From Reyranella sp. (GTDB lineage: Bacteria > Pseudomonadota > Alphaproteobacteria > Reyranellales > Reyranellaceae), in contig JALHMO010000015.1 in NCBI GenBank assembly GCA_022844015.1, positions 4,548-57,757 on the forward strand: DNA of 53,210 nucleotides, in the 5' to 3' direction. Below, piece after piece: positions 17,463 through 26,072 of this stretch (position 1 is its first letter; each line of letters opens with the position of its first letter). Position numbers and translations under genes: made by a program. Below the pieces are notes generated by a model. It was not told the origin of the DNA. It saw nothing but the letters and a program-made list of their open reading frames with translations, and did not search any database.

Positions 17463-17575
17463 CCCTTCTCTTGTCATCCTGAGCGCAGCGAAGGATCTCA
17501 TCGCCAGAAGTTCCAAAGTACGCTCGTACCCAGCGGCGATGAGATCCTTCGCTGCGCACAGGATGACAAGAAGGG
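17463..17575. repeat. Palindromic intergenic repeat, family C copy 1 (terminator candidate)
   Basis: Long inverted arms: cttctcttgtcatcctgagc with cacaggatgacaagaag, and cagcgaaggatctcatcgc with gcgatgagatccttcgctg, around a loop of about 27 bases. It sits after the gnd-LLM-LLM operon. A shorter relative is at 52839-52892. Confidence 0.8.
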
Positions 17576-17653
17576 GCGCAGCCGGTCGATTGGATCGGAG
17601 GCCCGCAGGATGACTGCTAGAATGGATCGAACAAGCTCTTTGGAGAGGAAACC

Positions 17654-18505
17654 ATGCATATCGGCGCGGCAATGTTCTTCACCGACTACTCCATGTCGCC
17701 CGGCGATCTGGGCAAGGCGCTGGAGGAGCGCGGTTTCGAATCGGTGTGGGCGCCCGAGCACTCGCACGTTCCGCTGACGCGCAAGTCGGCCTTTCCCGGC
17801 GGCGGCGATCTGCCGAAGAAATACTACGACGCGATGGATCCGTTCGTGTCGCTGATGGCGGCCGCCGCGGTCACCACGAAGCTGAAGGTCGGGACCGGCG
17901 TGTGCCTGGTCAATCAGCGCGACCCGATCCAGACCGCCAAGCTGGTGGCGTCGATCGACCAGCTGTCGAACGGCCGCTTCCTGTTCGGCGTCGGCAACGG
18001 CTGGAACCAGGACGAGATGGAGAACCACGGCACGAGCTTCGAGAGCCGCCACAAGCTGGTGCGCGAGCGCATCGAGGCGATGAAGGTGATCTGGACCAAG
18101 TCGAAGGCCGAGTATCACGGCGACATGGTGAAGTTCGACGCGATGATGGCCTGGCCCAAGCCGGCCCAGAAGCCGCATCCGCCGATCCTGGTCGGCGGCG
18201 CCTTCCCCTACGGCGCGCGGCGCGCCATCCGCTACGGCGACGGCTGGATGCCGCTGCGTGCGCGGGCCGCCTATTCCGACGTGAGGGCGCTGTTCCCGAA
18301 GTTCCGCGAGATGGCCAAGGCCGCCAATCGCGACCTCGCGACCCTGCCGCTCTCGATCTGGAACTCGAAGGAAGATGAGAGCGAGCTGAAGCGCGACCAG
18401 GACGAAGGTGTCGAGCGCGTCATCATCAGCCTCGAATCCGCCAAGGCCGACGTTATCCTTCCCGAGCTCGACCGCTGGGGGAAGCTGATCCCGAAGGTGG
18501 CTTAG
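17654..18505 (+). CDS. LLM-class F420-dependent oxidoreductase (LLM-6, TIGR03619-like)
   Basis: A 283-residue paralogue of LLM-4. It starts MHIGAAMFFTDYSMSP and keeps WAPEHSHVPLTRK, VGTGVCLVNQRDPI, LSNGRFLFGVGNGWNQDEM and PILVGGAFPYGARRA. The ATG follows GAGAGGAA. It is single-gene between a family C repeat upstream and a family A repeat downstream, which suggests independent transcription. Similarity to LLM-4 through the whole length indicates a local gene duplication that later diverged. Substrate unknown. Confidence 0.88.
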   Translation: MHIGAAMFFTDYSMSPGDLGKALEERGFESVWAPEHSHVPLTRKSAFPGGGDLPKKYYDAMDPFVSLMAAAAVTTKLKVGTGVCLVNQRDPIQTAKLVASIDQLSNGRFLFGVGNGWNQDEMENHGTSFESRHKLVRERIEAMKVIWTKSKAEYHGDMVKFDAMMAWPKPAQKPHPPILVGGAFPYGARRAIRYGDGWMPLRARAAYSDVRALFPKFREMAKAANRDLATLPLSIWNSKEDESELKRDQDEGVERVIISLESAKADVILPELDRWGKLIPKVA

Positions 18506-18533
18506 CCGGAATGGTCTCCAGGTCACGAAACCC

Positions 18534-18643
18534 CTTATCCTGAGGAGCCGCACGTAGTGCGGCGTCTCGAAGGATGGGCCTCAGGCATGGTGTCTGTTGC
18601 CCGTGCTTCGAGACGGCCGCTACGCGGCCTCCTCAGCATGAGG
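18534..18643. repeat. Palindromic intergenic repeat, family A copy 2
   Basis: Outer arms ttatcctgaggagc and ctcctcagcatgagg, inner arms cgtctcgaaggatgg and cgtgcttcgagacgg. Placed between convergent LLM-6 and LLM-7. Arms carry single mismatches relative to copy 1. Confidence 0.88.
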
Positions 18644-18690
18644 TTTGTGGGCGGCGCGAATTGATCGGAACGGCCACCCTTCGTTGCGCC

Positions 18691-19644
18691 TCACACCTGC
18701 GCCAGCACGTCTTTCTTGAAGCGCTGCATCTCGGTCAGCATGGCGTCGACCGTGCTGCCGGCGAAGCCGACGTCGAGATGGCTGACGCCCATCTCTTTCA
18801 GCGCACGGATATCGGCCGCGATCTCGCCGTTCTTGCCGGAGAACAGGCGGCGCTGGCCGTCGCCGGCGGTCGCGGGAATGCTCTCGCCGTAGGCGGTGCA
18901 GCGCAGCGCCAGGCCGACGGCATCGGCCTTGCGGCCGGCCTTCTCGGTCATCGCGCGCAGCTTGGCGACTCCGGCCTTGAAGCGCGCCAGAGAATCGAGC
19001 GGGAAGGCGGGGTTGGTGCCGATCGGGTACCAGGCATCGCCCAGGGTGGCGGTCCGCCGCAGGGCCGGGCCGCTCTCACCGCCGACCCAGATCGGCGGAT
19101 AGGGCTTCTGCACCGGCTTGGGCGCCAGCACGATGTTATCGAAGCGGACATGCTCGCCGGCGAACTTCGGCTGCTCCTTGGTCCACAGCTCGACGAAGGC
19201 CTTCAGGTACTCGTCGGTAACCTTGCCGCGCGCTGCGAAATCGGGGGCGCCGATCGCCTCGAACTCCTCCTTCATCCAGCCGGCGCCGATGCCCACCACC
19301 AGGCGGCCGCCCGACAGCACATCGATGGTCGACAGCATCTTGGCGGTCAGCACCGCTGGCCGATGCGGCACGACCATGACCGATAGCACCAGGCGCAGTC
19401 GCTGGGTCTTGGCGGCGACGTAGGCAACCTCGATCAGCTGCTCGTGGCGCTCGGCCCGCGCGCCGGCCGGGAATTCACCAGACGAGCTGTAGGGATAAAT
19501 GGCATGGATGTCGGTAGGGATAACGACATGGTCGCTGAAGGTGGCGTAATCGTAGCCGAGCGCCTCGCCTTCCACGACCAGACGGGTCAGCTGCCCTGTT
19601 TCCGCCAACGGTCCAGCGGTTGGCGCATTGAAGCCGAACTGCAT
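18691..19644 (-). CDS. LLM-class F420-dependent oxidoreductase (LLM-7, TIGR03619-like)
   Basis: A 317-residue luciferase-like enzyme starting MQFGFNAPTAGPL. It has TFSDHVVIPTDIHAIYPYSS near 35-54, VVPHRPAVLTAKMLSTIDVL, GGRLVVGIGAGWMKEEF and PPIWVGGESGPALRRTA. The DHVV...YPYSSSG segment is similar to LLM-1 (DHVV...YPYGASG), placing both in one TIGR03619 clade. A G-rich ribosome site (GGGGGGA) precedes the ATG. It is divergent from fbiC with a 148-base spacer, so it may share regulation with the first F420 biosynthesis enzyme. Confidence 0.88.
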   Translation of the reverse strand: MQFGFNAPTAGPLAETGQLTRLVVEGEALGYDYATFSDHVVIPTDIHAIYPYSSSGEFPAGARAERHEQLIEVAYVAAKTQRLRLVLSVMVVPHRPAVLTAKMLSTIDVLSGGRLVVGIGAGWMKEEFEAIGAPDFAARGKVTDEYLKAFVELWTKEQPKFAGEHVRFDNIVLAPKPVQKPYPPIWVGGESGPALRRTATLGDAWYPIGTNPAFPLDSLARFKAGVAKLRAMTEKAGRKADAVGLALRCTAYGESIPATAGDGQRRLFSGKNGEIAADIRALKEMGVSHLDVGFAGSTVDAMLTEMQRFKKDVLAQV

Positions 19645-19792
19645 ATGTATCCCCCCAGGATGCTACGGTTGTGGCTGGCATAGTACACGATGCGGCCGGC
19701 CGCGAATGTCGCTATCGTCCGCCCGATTGGCGCCGATGCTGGCGTCCAGGTTCGGCGTTACCGTTTTGGCGTTGCTGGCAGAGGGTTGGGGA

Positions 19793-22117
19793 ATGACGGA
19801 GCTTTCTGAGCTGATGGCAGGGGCGGCCCGGCTGCGTGATCGTGGCCACGGGCGCCACGTCTCGTATTCGCGCAAGGTGTTCATTCCGCTCACGCACCTG
19901 TGCCGCGACGTCTGCCACTACTGCACCTTCGCCGAGCGCCCGCAGCCCGGCAAGCCGGCCTATCTCTCGCCCGACGACGTGCTGGCGATCGCTCGCGCCG
20001 GCCAGGCGGCGGGCTGCACCGAGGCGCTGTTCACCCTGGGCGACAAGCCCGAGCTGCGCTATGGCGCGGCGCGCGAGGCGCTGGCGGCGCTCGGCCATCC
20101 GACGACGATCAGCTACCTCACCGCCATGTGCGGCCTGGTGCTGCGCGAGACCGGCCTGCTGCCGCATGCCAATCCCGGCGTGATGACGCGCGAGGAGATC
20201 GCGGCCCTGCGCGAGGTCACGGCGAGCCAGGGCATCATGCTCGAATCGACCAGCGAGCGGTTGTGCGAGAAGGGCGGCGTTCACTTCGGCTCGCCCGACA
20301 AGCATCCGGCGGTGCGGCTCGAGACCATCCGCCTGGCCGGCGAGCTCGCGGTGCCGTTCACCACCGGGATCCTGATCGGCATCGGCGAGACGCGCGAGGA
20401 GCGCGTCCATGCGCTGGAGGCGATCGCCAGGTTGCACGACCGCTACGGTCACATCCAGGAAGTGATCGTGCAGAATTTCCGCGCCAAGCCCGACACCAAG
20501 CGGGCCGACGCCGAGGAGCCCGATCTCGAGGACCTGCTGTGGACCATCGCGACGGCGCGCCACATCCTCGGTCCGGACATGAACATCCAGGCGCCGCCCA
20601 ACCTGTCGCCCGGCGTCTACCCGCGCCTGGTCGATGCCGGCCTCAACGACTGGGGCGGCGTCTCGCCGGTGACGCCCGATCACGTCAATCCCGAGGCGCC
20701 GTGGCCCGCCATCGAGGAACTGGCGCGCATGAGCTCGGAGATGGGCAAGGTGCTGGTCAATCGCCTGGCCGTCTATCCGTCCTATGTGCGCGCCCCCGAT
20801 GTCTGGCTGGCGCCCGAGGTGGCGACGCACGTGCGGCGCATGAGTGATGCCGAAGGCTTTGCCCGCGAGGACGACTGGGCGCCCGGCAATACCGAGCCGC
20901 CGCCGGCGCCGCGCCTGCGCCTGGGCGCCGTCGATGCCGGCATTGCCCGCCTGGTCGAGCGGGCGAGCAGCGGCCGGCGTCTCGATCCGCCGGAGATCAT
21001 GCAGCTCTTCGCGGCGCGCGACGTCGATTATCGCCACGTCACTGGCGCCGCCGATGCGCTGCGCCAGGCGGTGAGCGGCGACGTCATCCGCTACGTCGTC
21101 AACCGCAACATCAACTACACCAACATCTGCTACTTCCGCTGCCGCTTCTGCGCCTTCTCCAAGGGGCGCACGCACGAGGATCTGCGCGGCGCGCCCTATG
21201 ATCTGGCGCTCGAGGAAGTGGCGCGGCGCGCCGTCGAGGCGTGGCAGCGCGGCGCCACCGAGGTCTGCCTGCAGGGCGGCATCCATCCCGACTATACCGG
21301 CGAGACCTACGAAGCGATCTGCCGCACCATCAAGCAGGCGGTGCCGGGCATGCACATCCATGCCTTCTCGCCGCTCGAGGTGACTCAGGGCGCGGCGACC
21401 TTGCAGACGCCGATCCCCGACTTCCTGGCGAAGCTGAAGGAAGCAGGCCTCGGCACCTTGCCCGGCACGGCAGCCGAGATCCTCGACGACGAGATCCGCG
21501 CCATCATCTGCCCGGACAAGATCAACACGGCGCAATGGCTCGACGTGCAGCGCGCCGCGCACAAGCTTGGCCTGCGCACCACCTCGACCATCATGTACGG
21601 CCATGTCGAGACCTCGCTCGCGTGGGCGCGCCATCTGCTGGCGCTGCGCGACCTGCAGGGCGAGACCGGCGGCTTCACCGAGTTCGTGCCGCTGCCCTTC
21701 GTGCACATGGAAGCGCCGATGTACCGCCAGGGCAAGGCGCGTCGCGGCCCGACCTTCCGCGAGGCGGTGATCATGCATTCGGTCGCGCGCCTGGTGCTGC
21801 ATCCGGCGATCACCAACATCCAGACCTCGTGGGTCAAGATGGGACCGGCCGGCGCCGCGATCTGCCTGCAGTCCGGCGCTAACGACCTCGGCGGCACGTT
21901 GATGAACGAGAGCATCTCGCGCGCCGCCGGCACCCAGCACGGGCAGGAGTTCCCGCCCGACGGGATGGAGAAGCTCATCCAGTCGATCGGCCGCGTGCCG
22001 CAGCAGCGCGATACGCTCTACCGCCCGGTCGACGAGGAACGCCGGGCCGCATCGTTCGTCGCCGAAGACTTGGCACCGATCGTCCTCACCCCGCCGCGCA
22101 AGAGGGTTGCAGCGTAG
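19793..22117 (+). CDS. fbiC: FO synthase FbiC (fused CofG and CofH radical-SAM domains)
   Basis: A 774-residue enzyme that makes FO (7,8-didemethyl-8-hydroxy-5-deazariboflavin), the chromophore of F420, from 5-amino-6-ribitylaminouracil and tyrosine. Two radical-SAM halves are visible. The CofG half (about 25-350) has Cys37-x3-Cys41-x2-Cys44 in THLCRDVCHYC. The CofH half (about 400-760) has Cys446-x3-Cys450-x2-Cys453 in NICYFRCRFC. The order and length match actinobacterial FbiC; archaea use separate CofG and CofH. ATG 19793 is chosen because the CofG family begins here; the open frame extends 165 bases further upstream without family similarity. It converges on the cofE-cofD-cofC cluster across a tandem repeat. 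Confidence 0.96.
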   Translation: MTELSELMAGAARLRDRGHGRHVSYSRKVFIPLTHLCRDVCHYCTFAERPQPGKPAYLSPDDVLAIARAGQAAGCTEALFTLGDKPELRYGAAREALAALGHPTTISYLTAMCGLVLRETGLLPHANPGVMTREEIAALREVTASQGIMLESTSERLCEKGGVHFGSPDKHPAVRLETIRLAGELAVPFTTGILIGIGETREERVHALEAIARLHDRYGHIQEVIVQNFRAKPDTKRADAEEPDLEDLLWTIATARHILGPDMNIQAPPNLSPGVYPRLVDAGLNDWGGVSPVTPDHVNPEAPWPAIEELARMSSEMGKVLVNRLAVYPSYVRAPDVWLAPEVATHVRRMSDAEGFAREDDWAPGNTEPPPAPRLRLGAVDAGIARLVERASSGRRLDPPEIMQLFAARDVDYRHVTGAADALRQAVSGDVIRYVVNRNINYTNICYFRCRFCAFSKGRTHEDLRGAPYDLALEEVARRAVEAWQRGATEVCLQGGIHPDYTGETYEAICRTIKQAVPGMHIHAFSPLEVTQGAATLQTPIPDFLAKLKEAGLGTLPGTAAEILDDEIRAIICPDKINTAQWLDVQRAAHKLGLRTTSTIMYGHVETSLAWARHLLALRDLQGETGGFTEFVPLPFVHMEAPMYRQGKARRGPTFREAVIMHSVARLVLHPAITNIQTSWVKMGPAGAAICLQSGANDLGGTLMNESISRAAGTQHGQEFPPDGMEKLIQSIGRVPQQRDTLYRPVDEERRAASFVAEDLAPIVLTPPRKRVAA

Positions 22118-22136
22118 CCTTTCACTCGCTGCACGT

Positions 22137-22615
22137 CATGTCGTCCTCCCTACGCGAAGCGCGGGGAGGTGCCCCGGAAGGGGCGGAGGGGTCAAGAGCC
22201 TCGGTCGAGGTGTTCGCCCAGGTTCTTCCGCTCATCACGACGGATGATCGAGCCACATAGTGTCGCCCATGACCCCTCCGCCCAATGGCGCTGTAAACAG
22301 CGCCTAAGCGGGGGCACCTCCCCAACGAAGGCGTTGGGGAGGGATTGGCCCTCTGCCGACTACGGGGGAGGCATGTCGTCCTCCCTGCGCGAAGCGCGGG
22401 GAGGTGCCCCGCAAGGGGCGGAGGGGTCAAGAGCCTCGGTCGAGGTGTTCGCCCAGGTTCTTCCGCTCATCACGACGGATGATCGAGCCACATAGTGTCG
22501 CCCATGACCCCTCCGCCCAATGGCGCTGTAAACAGCGCCTAAGCGGGGGCACCTCCCCAACGAAGGCGTTGGGGAGGGGGCACTCTGCCGACTACGGGTC
22601 GACTACGGGGGAGGC
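22137..22615. repeat. Tandem 235-bp direct duplication of a palindromic element (family B-like)
   Basis: Two nearly identical head-to-tail copies, starting catgtcgtcctccc at 22137 and again at 22372. Each copy contains the same inverted pairs: ggggaggtgcccc with gggggcacctcccc, and ggcggaggggtca with tgacccctccgcc. The second copy differs by a few substitutions and carries a short extra gtcgactacg near 22598. Open reading frames across this gap repeat the same peptide and are not genes. The last coding bases and stop of cofC fall inside the second copy. Confidence 0.93.
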
Positions 22616-23316
22616 GAGCTGAAGCCTCGCTCCACCAGCAGCCTCGGCACGCCGATCTCCTCCAAAAGCGCCCGCGTCCGCGTGCCGGCCGACTGCGGCA
22701 GGCGCAGGAAGGCCGCGAGGTCGACCGGGTGGTCGATGTCCATGGCGATGCCGGGCTGGCGCAGGATCGTCGGCTCGATGCCGCAGCGGCGCGCCGCGTC
22801 GAGATGGGGGAAGTAGCTGTTGTCGCCGAAGCGCAGCGGCACCGAATCGGGCGGCGAGCAGATCACGGCGTTGGAGCCGAGATCGTCGTGCGCCGGCGAG
22901 ATGGTGAAGGACGGTCCGGGCAGGTGCGCCGCCAGCACGGCATCGAACTCGTCCGCCGTCGCAGCCGGAATGTCGGCCGGTACCGTCATCATGCCGCCGC
23001 GGCCCTCGCGGGCGAGCAATCGCAGGCCCGCGGTGACGCTGCCGGTGTGACCCTCGCGTGCGCCGTCGGTCACGATCCGTGCGCCGAGACGCTTGCCGAG
23101 CACCGTCGCCTGCGGATCGAGCGTCACGACCAGGATGCCGGCGAGACGCTTGGCGCCGGCCACCGCTTCCAGCACCTCGCCCATCATGACCTCGATCAGG
23201 GCGCGACGCTGGGCCGGCGTCAGCAGCGGCGCCAGGCGCTGCTTGGCGCCGTCGAGCTCCTTGATCGGGATGACTGCCCAGATGTCGGGGGAGCCAGTAT
23301 CGGCTGGCGGGCTCAT
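22603..23316 (-). CDS. cofC: 2-phospho-L-lactate (or PEP/3-PG) guanylyltransferase CofC/FbiD
   Basis: A 237-residue nucleotidyltransferase that activates a three-carbon phospho-acid with GTP for F420 assembly. The N-terminus holds the fingerprint AVIPIKELDGAKQRLAPLL (14-32), followed by VPADIPAAT and DIDHPVDLAAFL near the C-terminus, as in CofC/FbiD proteins. The ATG overlaps the cofD stop by 4 bases (ATGA). The final residues SSPPP and stop are encoded by the edge of the tandem repeat, so the C-terminus may have been altered by repeat insertion. Whether the acid is 2-phospholactate, phosphoenolpyruvate or 3-phosphoglycerate cannot be read from sequence alone. Confidence 0.94.
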   Translation of the reverse strand: MSPPADTGSPDIWAVIPIKELDGAKQRLAPLLTPAQRRALIEVMMGEVLEAVAGAKRLAGILVVTLDPQATVLGKRLGARIVTDGAREGHTGSVTAGLRLLAREGRGGMMTVPADIPAATADEFDAVLAAHLPGPSFTISPAHDDLGSNAVICSPPDSVPLRFGDNSYFPHLDAARRCGIEPTILRQPGIAMDIDHPVDLAAFLRLPQSAGTRTRALLEEIGVPRLLVERGFSSPPP

Positions 23317-24263
23317 CGGCGTGCGGCAAGCGAATCGGCGAGTTCGAGCACGGTACGCGCCAGCGCCTCGCGCGTCGCGAGATCGGTCATCAAGGTCGGC
23401 GCCGTCTCGATCGTCACGGAAAGGCCACGCACGTCGCCGGCATCGGCCGGATCGACGACGTAGCCGGAGAGCAGCCCACCGTAGCGCTGCGCCGCGGTGG
23501 CGGCGCTGACCGTGAGGCCGAGCTCCTGCATCATCTTGGCGGTCGGTCCCTTGACCGCGCGGCCGCCGACGATCGGCGAGACGGCGACGACCGGCGCGCC
23601 GCATCCGGCCACGGCGTTGCGCAGCCCCGGAACCGCGAGGATCGGCTCGATGCTGATGAATGGATTGGACGGGCAGATCACCACCGCGCGCACCGTGCCG
23701 CTCGCCAGCGCGGCCATGACATCGGGCTGCGGCCGCGCCTTGGCGACACCGTCGAACACCAGCTCGTGCACGACGGGCTTGCATTGCCGGCGCACGAAAT
23801 AGGCCTGGAAGTCGAGCCAGCCTTCGTCGCTCAGCACGCGCGTGCGCACCGGGTCGTCGCTCATCGGCAGCACGCGCTGGGCGATGCCGAGCTGGCGGCA
23901 GACATCGCGCGTGACCTGTGACAGGGTCTGGCCGTCACGGAGCCGCCGCGTGCGCTCGACATGCAGGGCGAGATCGCGATCGCCCAGCCGGAACCAGCTC
24001 TCGCCGCCCAGGGTCGCGATGGTCTCCATGAACGACCACGTCTCGTCGCGCCGGCCCCAGCCCAGCACCGGGTTGTCGAGCCCGGACAGCACGTAGGTCA
24101 GCGTGTCGATGTCGGGCGAGATGCTGAGGCCGAGATGCTCGAAATCGTCACCGGTGTTGGCGACGATCAGGAGGTCCTCCGGCGCGAGCACGCGGCTGAG
24201 GCCAAGCGCCAGCTTGGCGCCGCCGACACCGCCCGACAGCGCCACCACCAGGCCGTTGCTCAC
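23313..24263 (-). CDS. cofD: 2-phospho-L-lactate transferase CofD/FbiA
   Basis: A 316-residue enzyme joining the activated phospho-acid to FO to give F420-0 or its dehydro/3-PG form. Diagnostic motifs are all present: ALSGGVGGAKLALGL at the N-terminus, NTGDDFEHLGLSISPDIDTL (36-55), PSNPFISIEPIL and SPIVGGRAVKGPTAK. Length is normal. Translation starts with GTG at 24263 inside GTGA, overlapping the cofE stop by 4 bases; it ends in a 4-base overlap with cofC. It lies in the middle of a four-gene coupled unit and acts after FbiC and CofC in the cytoplasm. Confidence 0.96.
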   Translation of the reverse strand: MSNGLVVALSGGVGGAKLALGLSRVLAPEDLLIVANTGDDFEHLGLSISPDIDTLTYVLSGLDNPVLGWGRRDETWSFMETIATLGGESWFRLGDRDLALHVERTRRLRDGQTLSQVTRDVCRQLGIAQRVLPMSDDPVRTRVLSDEGWLDFQAYFVRRQCKPVVHELVFDGVAKARPQPDVMAALASGTVRAVVICPSNPFISIEPILAVPGLRNAVAGCGAPVVAVSPIVGGRAVKGPTAKMMQELGLTVSAATAAQRYGGLLSGYVVDPADAGDVRGLSVTIETAPTLMTDLATREALARTVLELADSLAARR

Positions 24264-25033
24264 CGAAACATGTCCTCGCTGGCCGGCCGAACCAGGTCGC
24301 TGGCCGGCCGGGCCGGCGCGCTCCAGCTCAACCCGCGGATCAGCACCACAGGCTGCGCTTCGTTGCCCTGTCCCATGACCAGCGAGGCCGCCGCTGCGAT
24401 CTCGTCGGCGAAGCCGGTGATGCTGACCTGCAGGATGCGGCCGAACAGGTCAGGATTGCCGCGCAGGTCCAAGAGGCTCGGCAGGCCGGCCGCGCCGATG
24501 GCGACGCCCGACGTGCCGCGCCGCCAGGCGCGGCCGAAACTGTCGATGATGACGACGGCGGGCGCAGTGCCCGTAAGCGTGCCCAGCCGCGTGCGCAACG
24601 CCTCGGCGCTGGCGTCCGGATCGACCGGCAGCAGCAGCGCGCGCTCGACGCCGTCGGTCGGCCCGACATTGGACTGGTCGATGCCGGCATTGGCCATGAC
24701 GAAACCGAGCTTGTGCTCGACGATCAGGATGCCGGGACGGGCGCGCACCACGCGCACCGATTCCGACAGCACCAGCTCGACGAGGCGCGGGTCCTTGTCG
24801 ATCTGCTGGGCGAGCTCGATCGCCCGCGCCGACGGCACCACCTTCGCGAGATCGACGCTGCGACCCTCGGCCTTGGACACGATCTTCTGGGCGATCACCA
24901 CGACATCGTTGGCCTGCGGCGCGAGCTTCGCGGCGGCAAGCCCATCGGCAATGAATGTCGCCAGATCGTCACCTGTCTCGACCAGCGGGATGCCCGGGAC
25001 GGCGACGATCTGGAGCGCAGCCGTTGGGTTCAT
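24260..25033 (-). CDS. cofE: F420-0:gamma-glutamyl ligase CofE
   Basis: A 257-residue GTP-dependent ligase that adds the glutamate tail to F420-0. It has [14 protein letters not shown] near 44, the metal/substrate segment [13 protein letters not shown] near 110 and [17 protein letters not shown] near 164-180. It is the stand-alone form: the C-terminal FMN reductase domain of mycobacterial FbiB is missing. The ATG overlaps the fgd stop by 4 bases. The C-terminal 30 residues (from [10 protein letters not shown]) look like a non-conserved extension. Tail length in vivo cannot be predicted. Confidence 0.95.
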   Translation of the reverse strand: MNPTAALQIVAVPGIPLVETGDDLATFIADGLAAAKLAPQANDVVVIAQKIVSKAEGRSVDLAKVVPSARAIELAQQIDKDPRLVELVLSESVRVVRARPGILIVEHKLGFVMANAGIDQSNVGPTDGVERALLLPVDPDASAEALRTRLGTLTGTAPAVVIIDSFGRAWRRGTSGVAIGAAGLPSLLDLRGNPDLFGRILQVSITGFADEIAAAASLVMGQGNEAQPVVLIRGLSWSAPARPASDLVRPASEDMFR

Positions 25034-26034
25034 CCGAAACGCTTGCGCAGCAGCGGCAGGACCTTCTCGCCGTAGAGGGTGAGAAAGCGCTCCTGGTCGG
25101 GACCGGGCGCGTGGAACACGAGATGGCGGAAGCCCATGTCGACGTAGAACTTGATCTTCTCGACCTGCTCCTCGGGATCGTCCGAGACGATCCAGCGGCT
25201 CGCCGCGCGCTCGAGCGGCAGGGCGTCAGCGAGGCGCTGCATCTCGACCGGGTCCTCGACCGACATCTTCTCCTCGGGCGTCAGTGCCAGCGCCGCCCAG
25301 TGGCGCGTGTCCTCGAGGGCGCGCTGGCGGTCGGTGTCGAAAGAGACCTTGACCTCGATCATGTAGTCGTAGGGATTGGCCTTGGGCCCGCCGGCGGCGA
25401 GGCCCTCGGCGACCTTGGGCATCAGCGTCTCGGTGTAGAGCTCGCGCTTCTTGCCGCTGGTGCAGATGAAGCCGTCGCCCGAGCGGCCGGCGTAGCGCGC
25501 CACCAGGGCGCCGGCGGCCGCGACGTAGATCGGCACCTCGTCGTCCGGGCGATCGTAGATCGTGGCCTTCTCGGTCTTGTAGTACTCGCCGTCGAAGCTG
25601 ACGCGCTCCTCGCGCCACAGGGTGCGGATCAGGGTCACCGATTCGCGCAGGCGCGCGAAGCGCTCCTTGAACTCGGGCCACGGTGCGCCGGTCGACGGCA
25701 CCTCGTTCAGCGATTCACCCGTGCCGATGCCCAGGATCACGCGGCGCGGGAACATCGCGCCCAGGGTGCCGAAGGCCTGGGCGACGATCGACGGGTGGTA
25801 GCGGAAGGTCGGCGTCAGAACGCTGGTCCCCATGACGATGCGCGAGGTGCGGGCACCCAGCGCGCCCAGCCAGGCCAGTGAGAAGGGGGCGTGGCCATCG
25901 ACATGCTTCCACGGCTGGAAGTGGTCCGAGACGAACACCGAATCGAAGCCGGCCGCTTCCGCCTTGCAGGAGAAGTCGAGCAGCTTGGAGGGCGCAAATT
26001 GTTCGGCCGAAGCCTTGTATCCGAGCTTGAGCAC
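25030..26034 (-). CDS. fgd: F420-dependent glucose-6-phosphate dehydrogenase
   Basis: A 334-residue LLM enzyme that oxidises glucose-6-phosphate to 6-phosphogluconolactone and reduces F420. It follows mycobacterial Fgd1 almost residue by residue: [59 protein letters not shown] and [10 protein letters not shown]. Catalytic and binding positions correspond as Glu11, His38, Trp42, Glu107, and phosphate-binding Lys195, Lys256 and Arg280. The residue matching Fgd1 His260 is Met257. Translation starts at GTG 26034 with AAGGAA upstream. It is the first gene of the coupled fgd-cofE-cofD-cofC unit and would supply the F420H2 used by the LLM enzymes. A different sugar-phosphate substrate is possible. 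Confidence 0.92.
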   Translation of the reverse strand: MLKLGYKASAEQFAPSKLLDFSCKAEAAGFDSVFVSDHFQPWKHVDGHAPFSLAWLGALGARTSRIVMGTSVLTPTFRYHPSIVAQAFGTLGAMFPRRVILGIGTGESLNEVPSTGAPWPEFKERFARLRESVTLIRTLWREERVSFDGEYYKTEKATIYDRPDDEVPIYVAAAGALVARYAGRSGDGFICTSGKKRELYTETLMPKVAEGLAAGGPKANPYDYMIEVKVSFDTDRQRALEDTRHWAALALTPEEKMSVEDPVEMQRLADALPLERAASRWIVSDDPEEQVEKIKFYVDMGFRHLVFHAPGPDQERFLTLYGEKVLPLLRKRFG

Positions 26035-26072
26035 GGTGATGGGTTCCTTATCGTGTCCGGCGGGGAGTCTTA

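Noticed and set aside
22122..22622. Four small open frames of 66-108 codons between fbiC and cofC
   Set aside because: They read through the two copies of the tandem palindromic repeat and encode the same peptide twice; this is repeat DNA, not genes.
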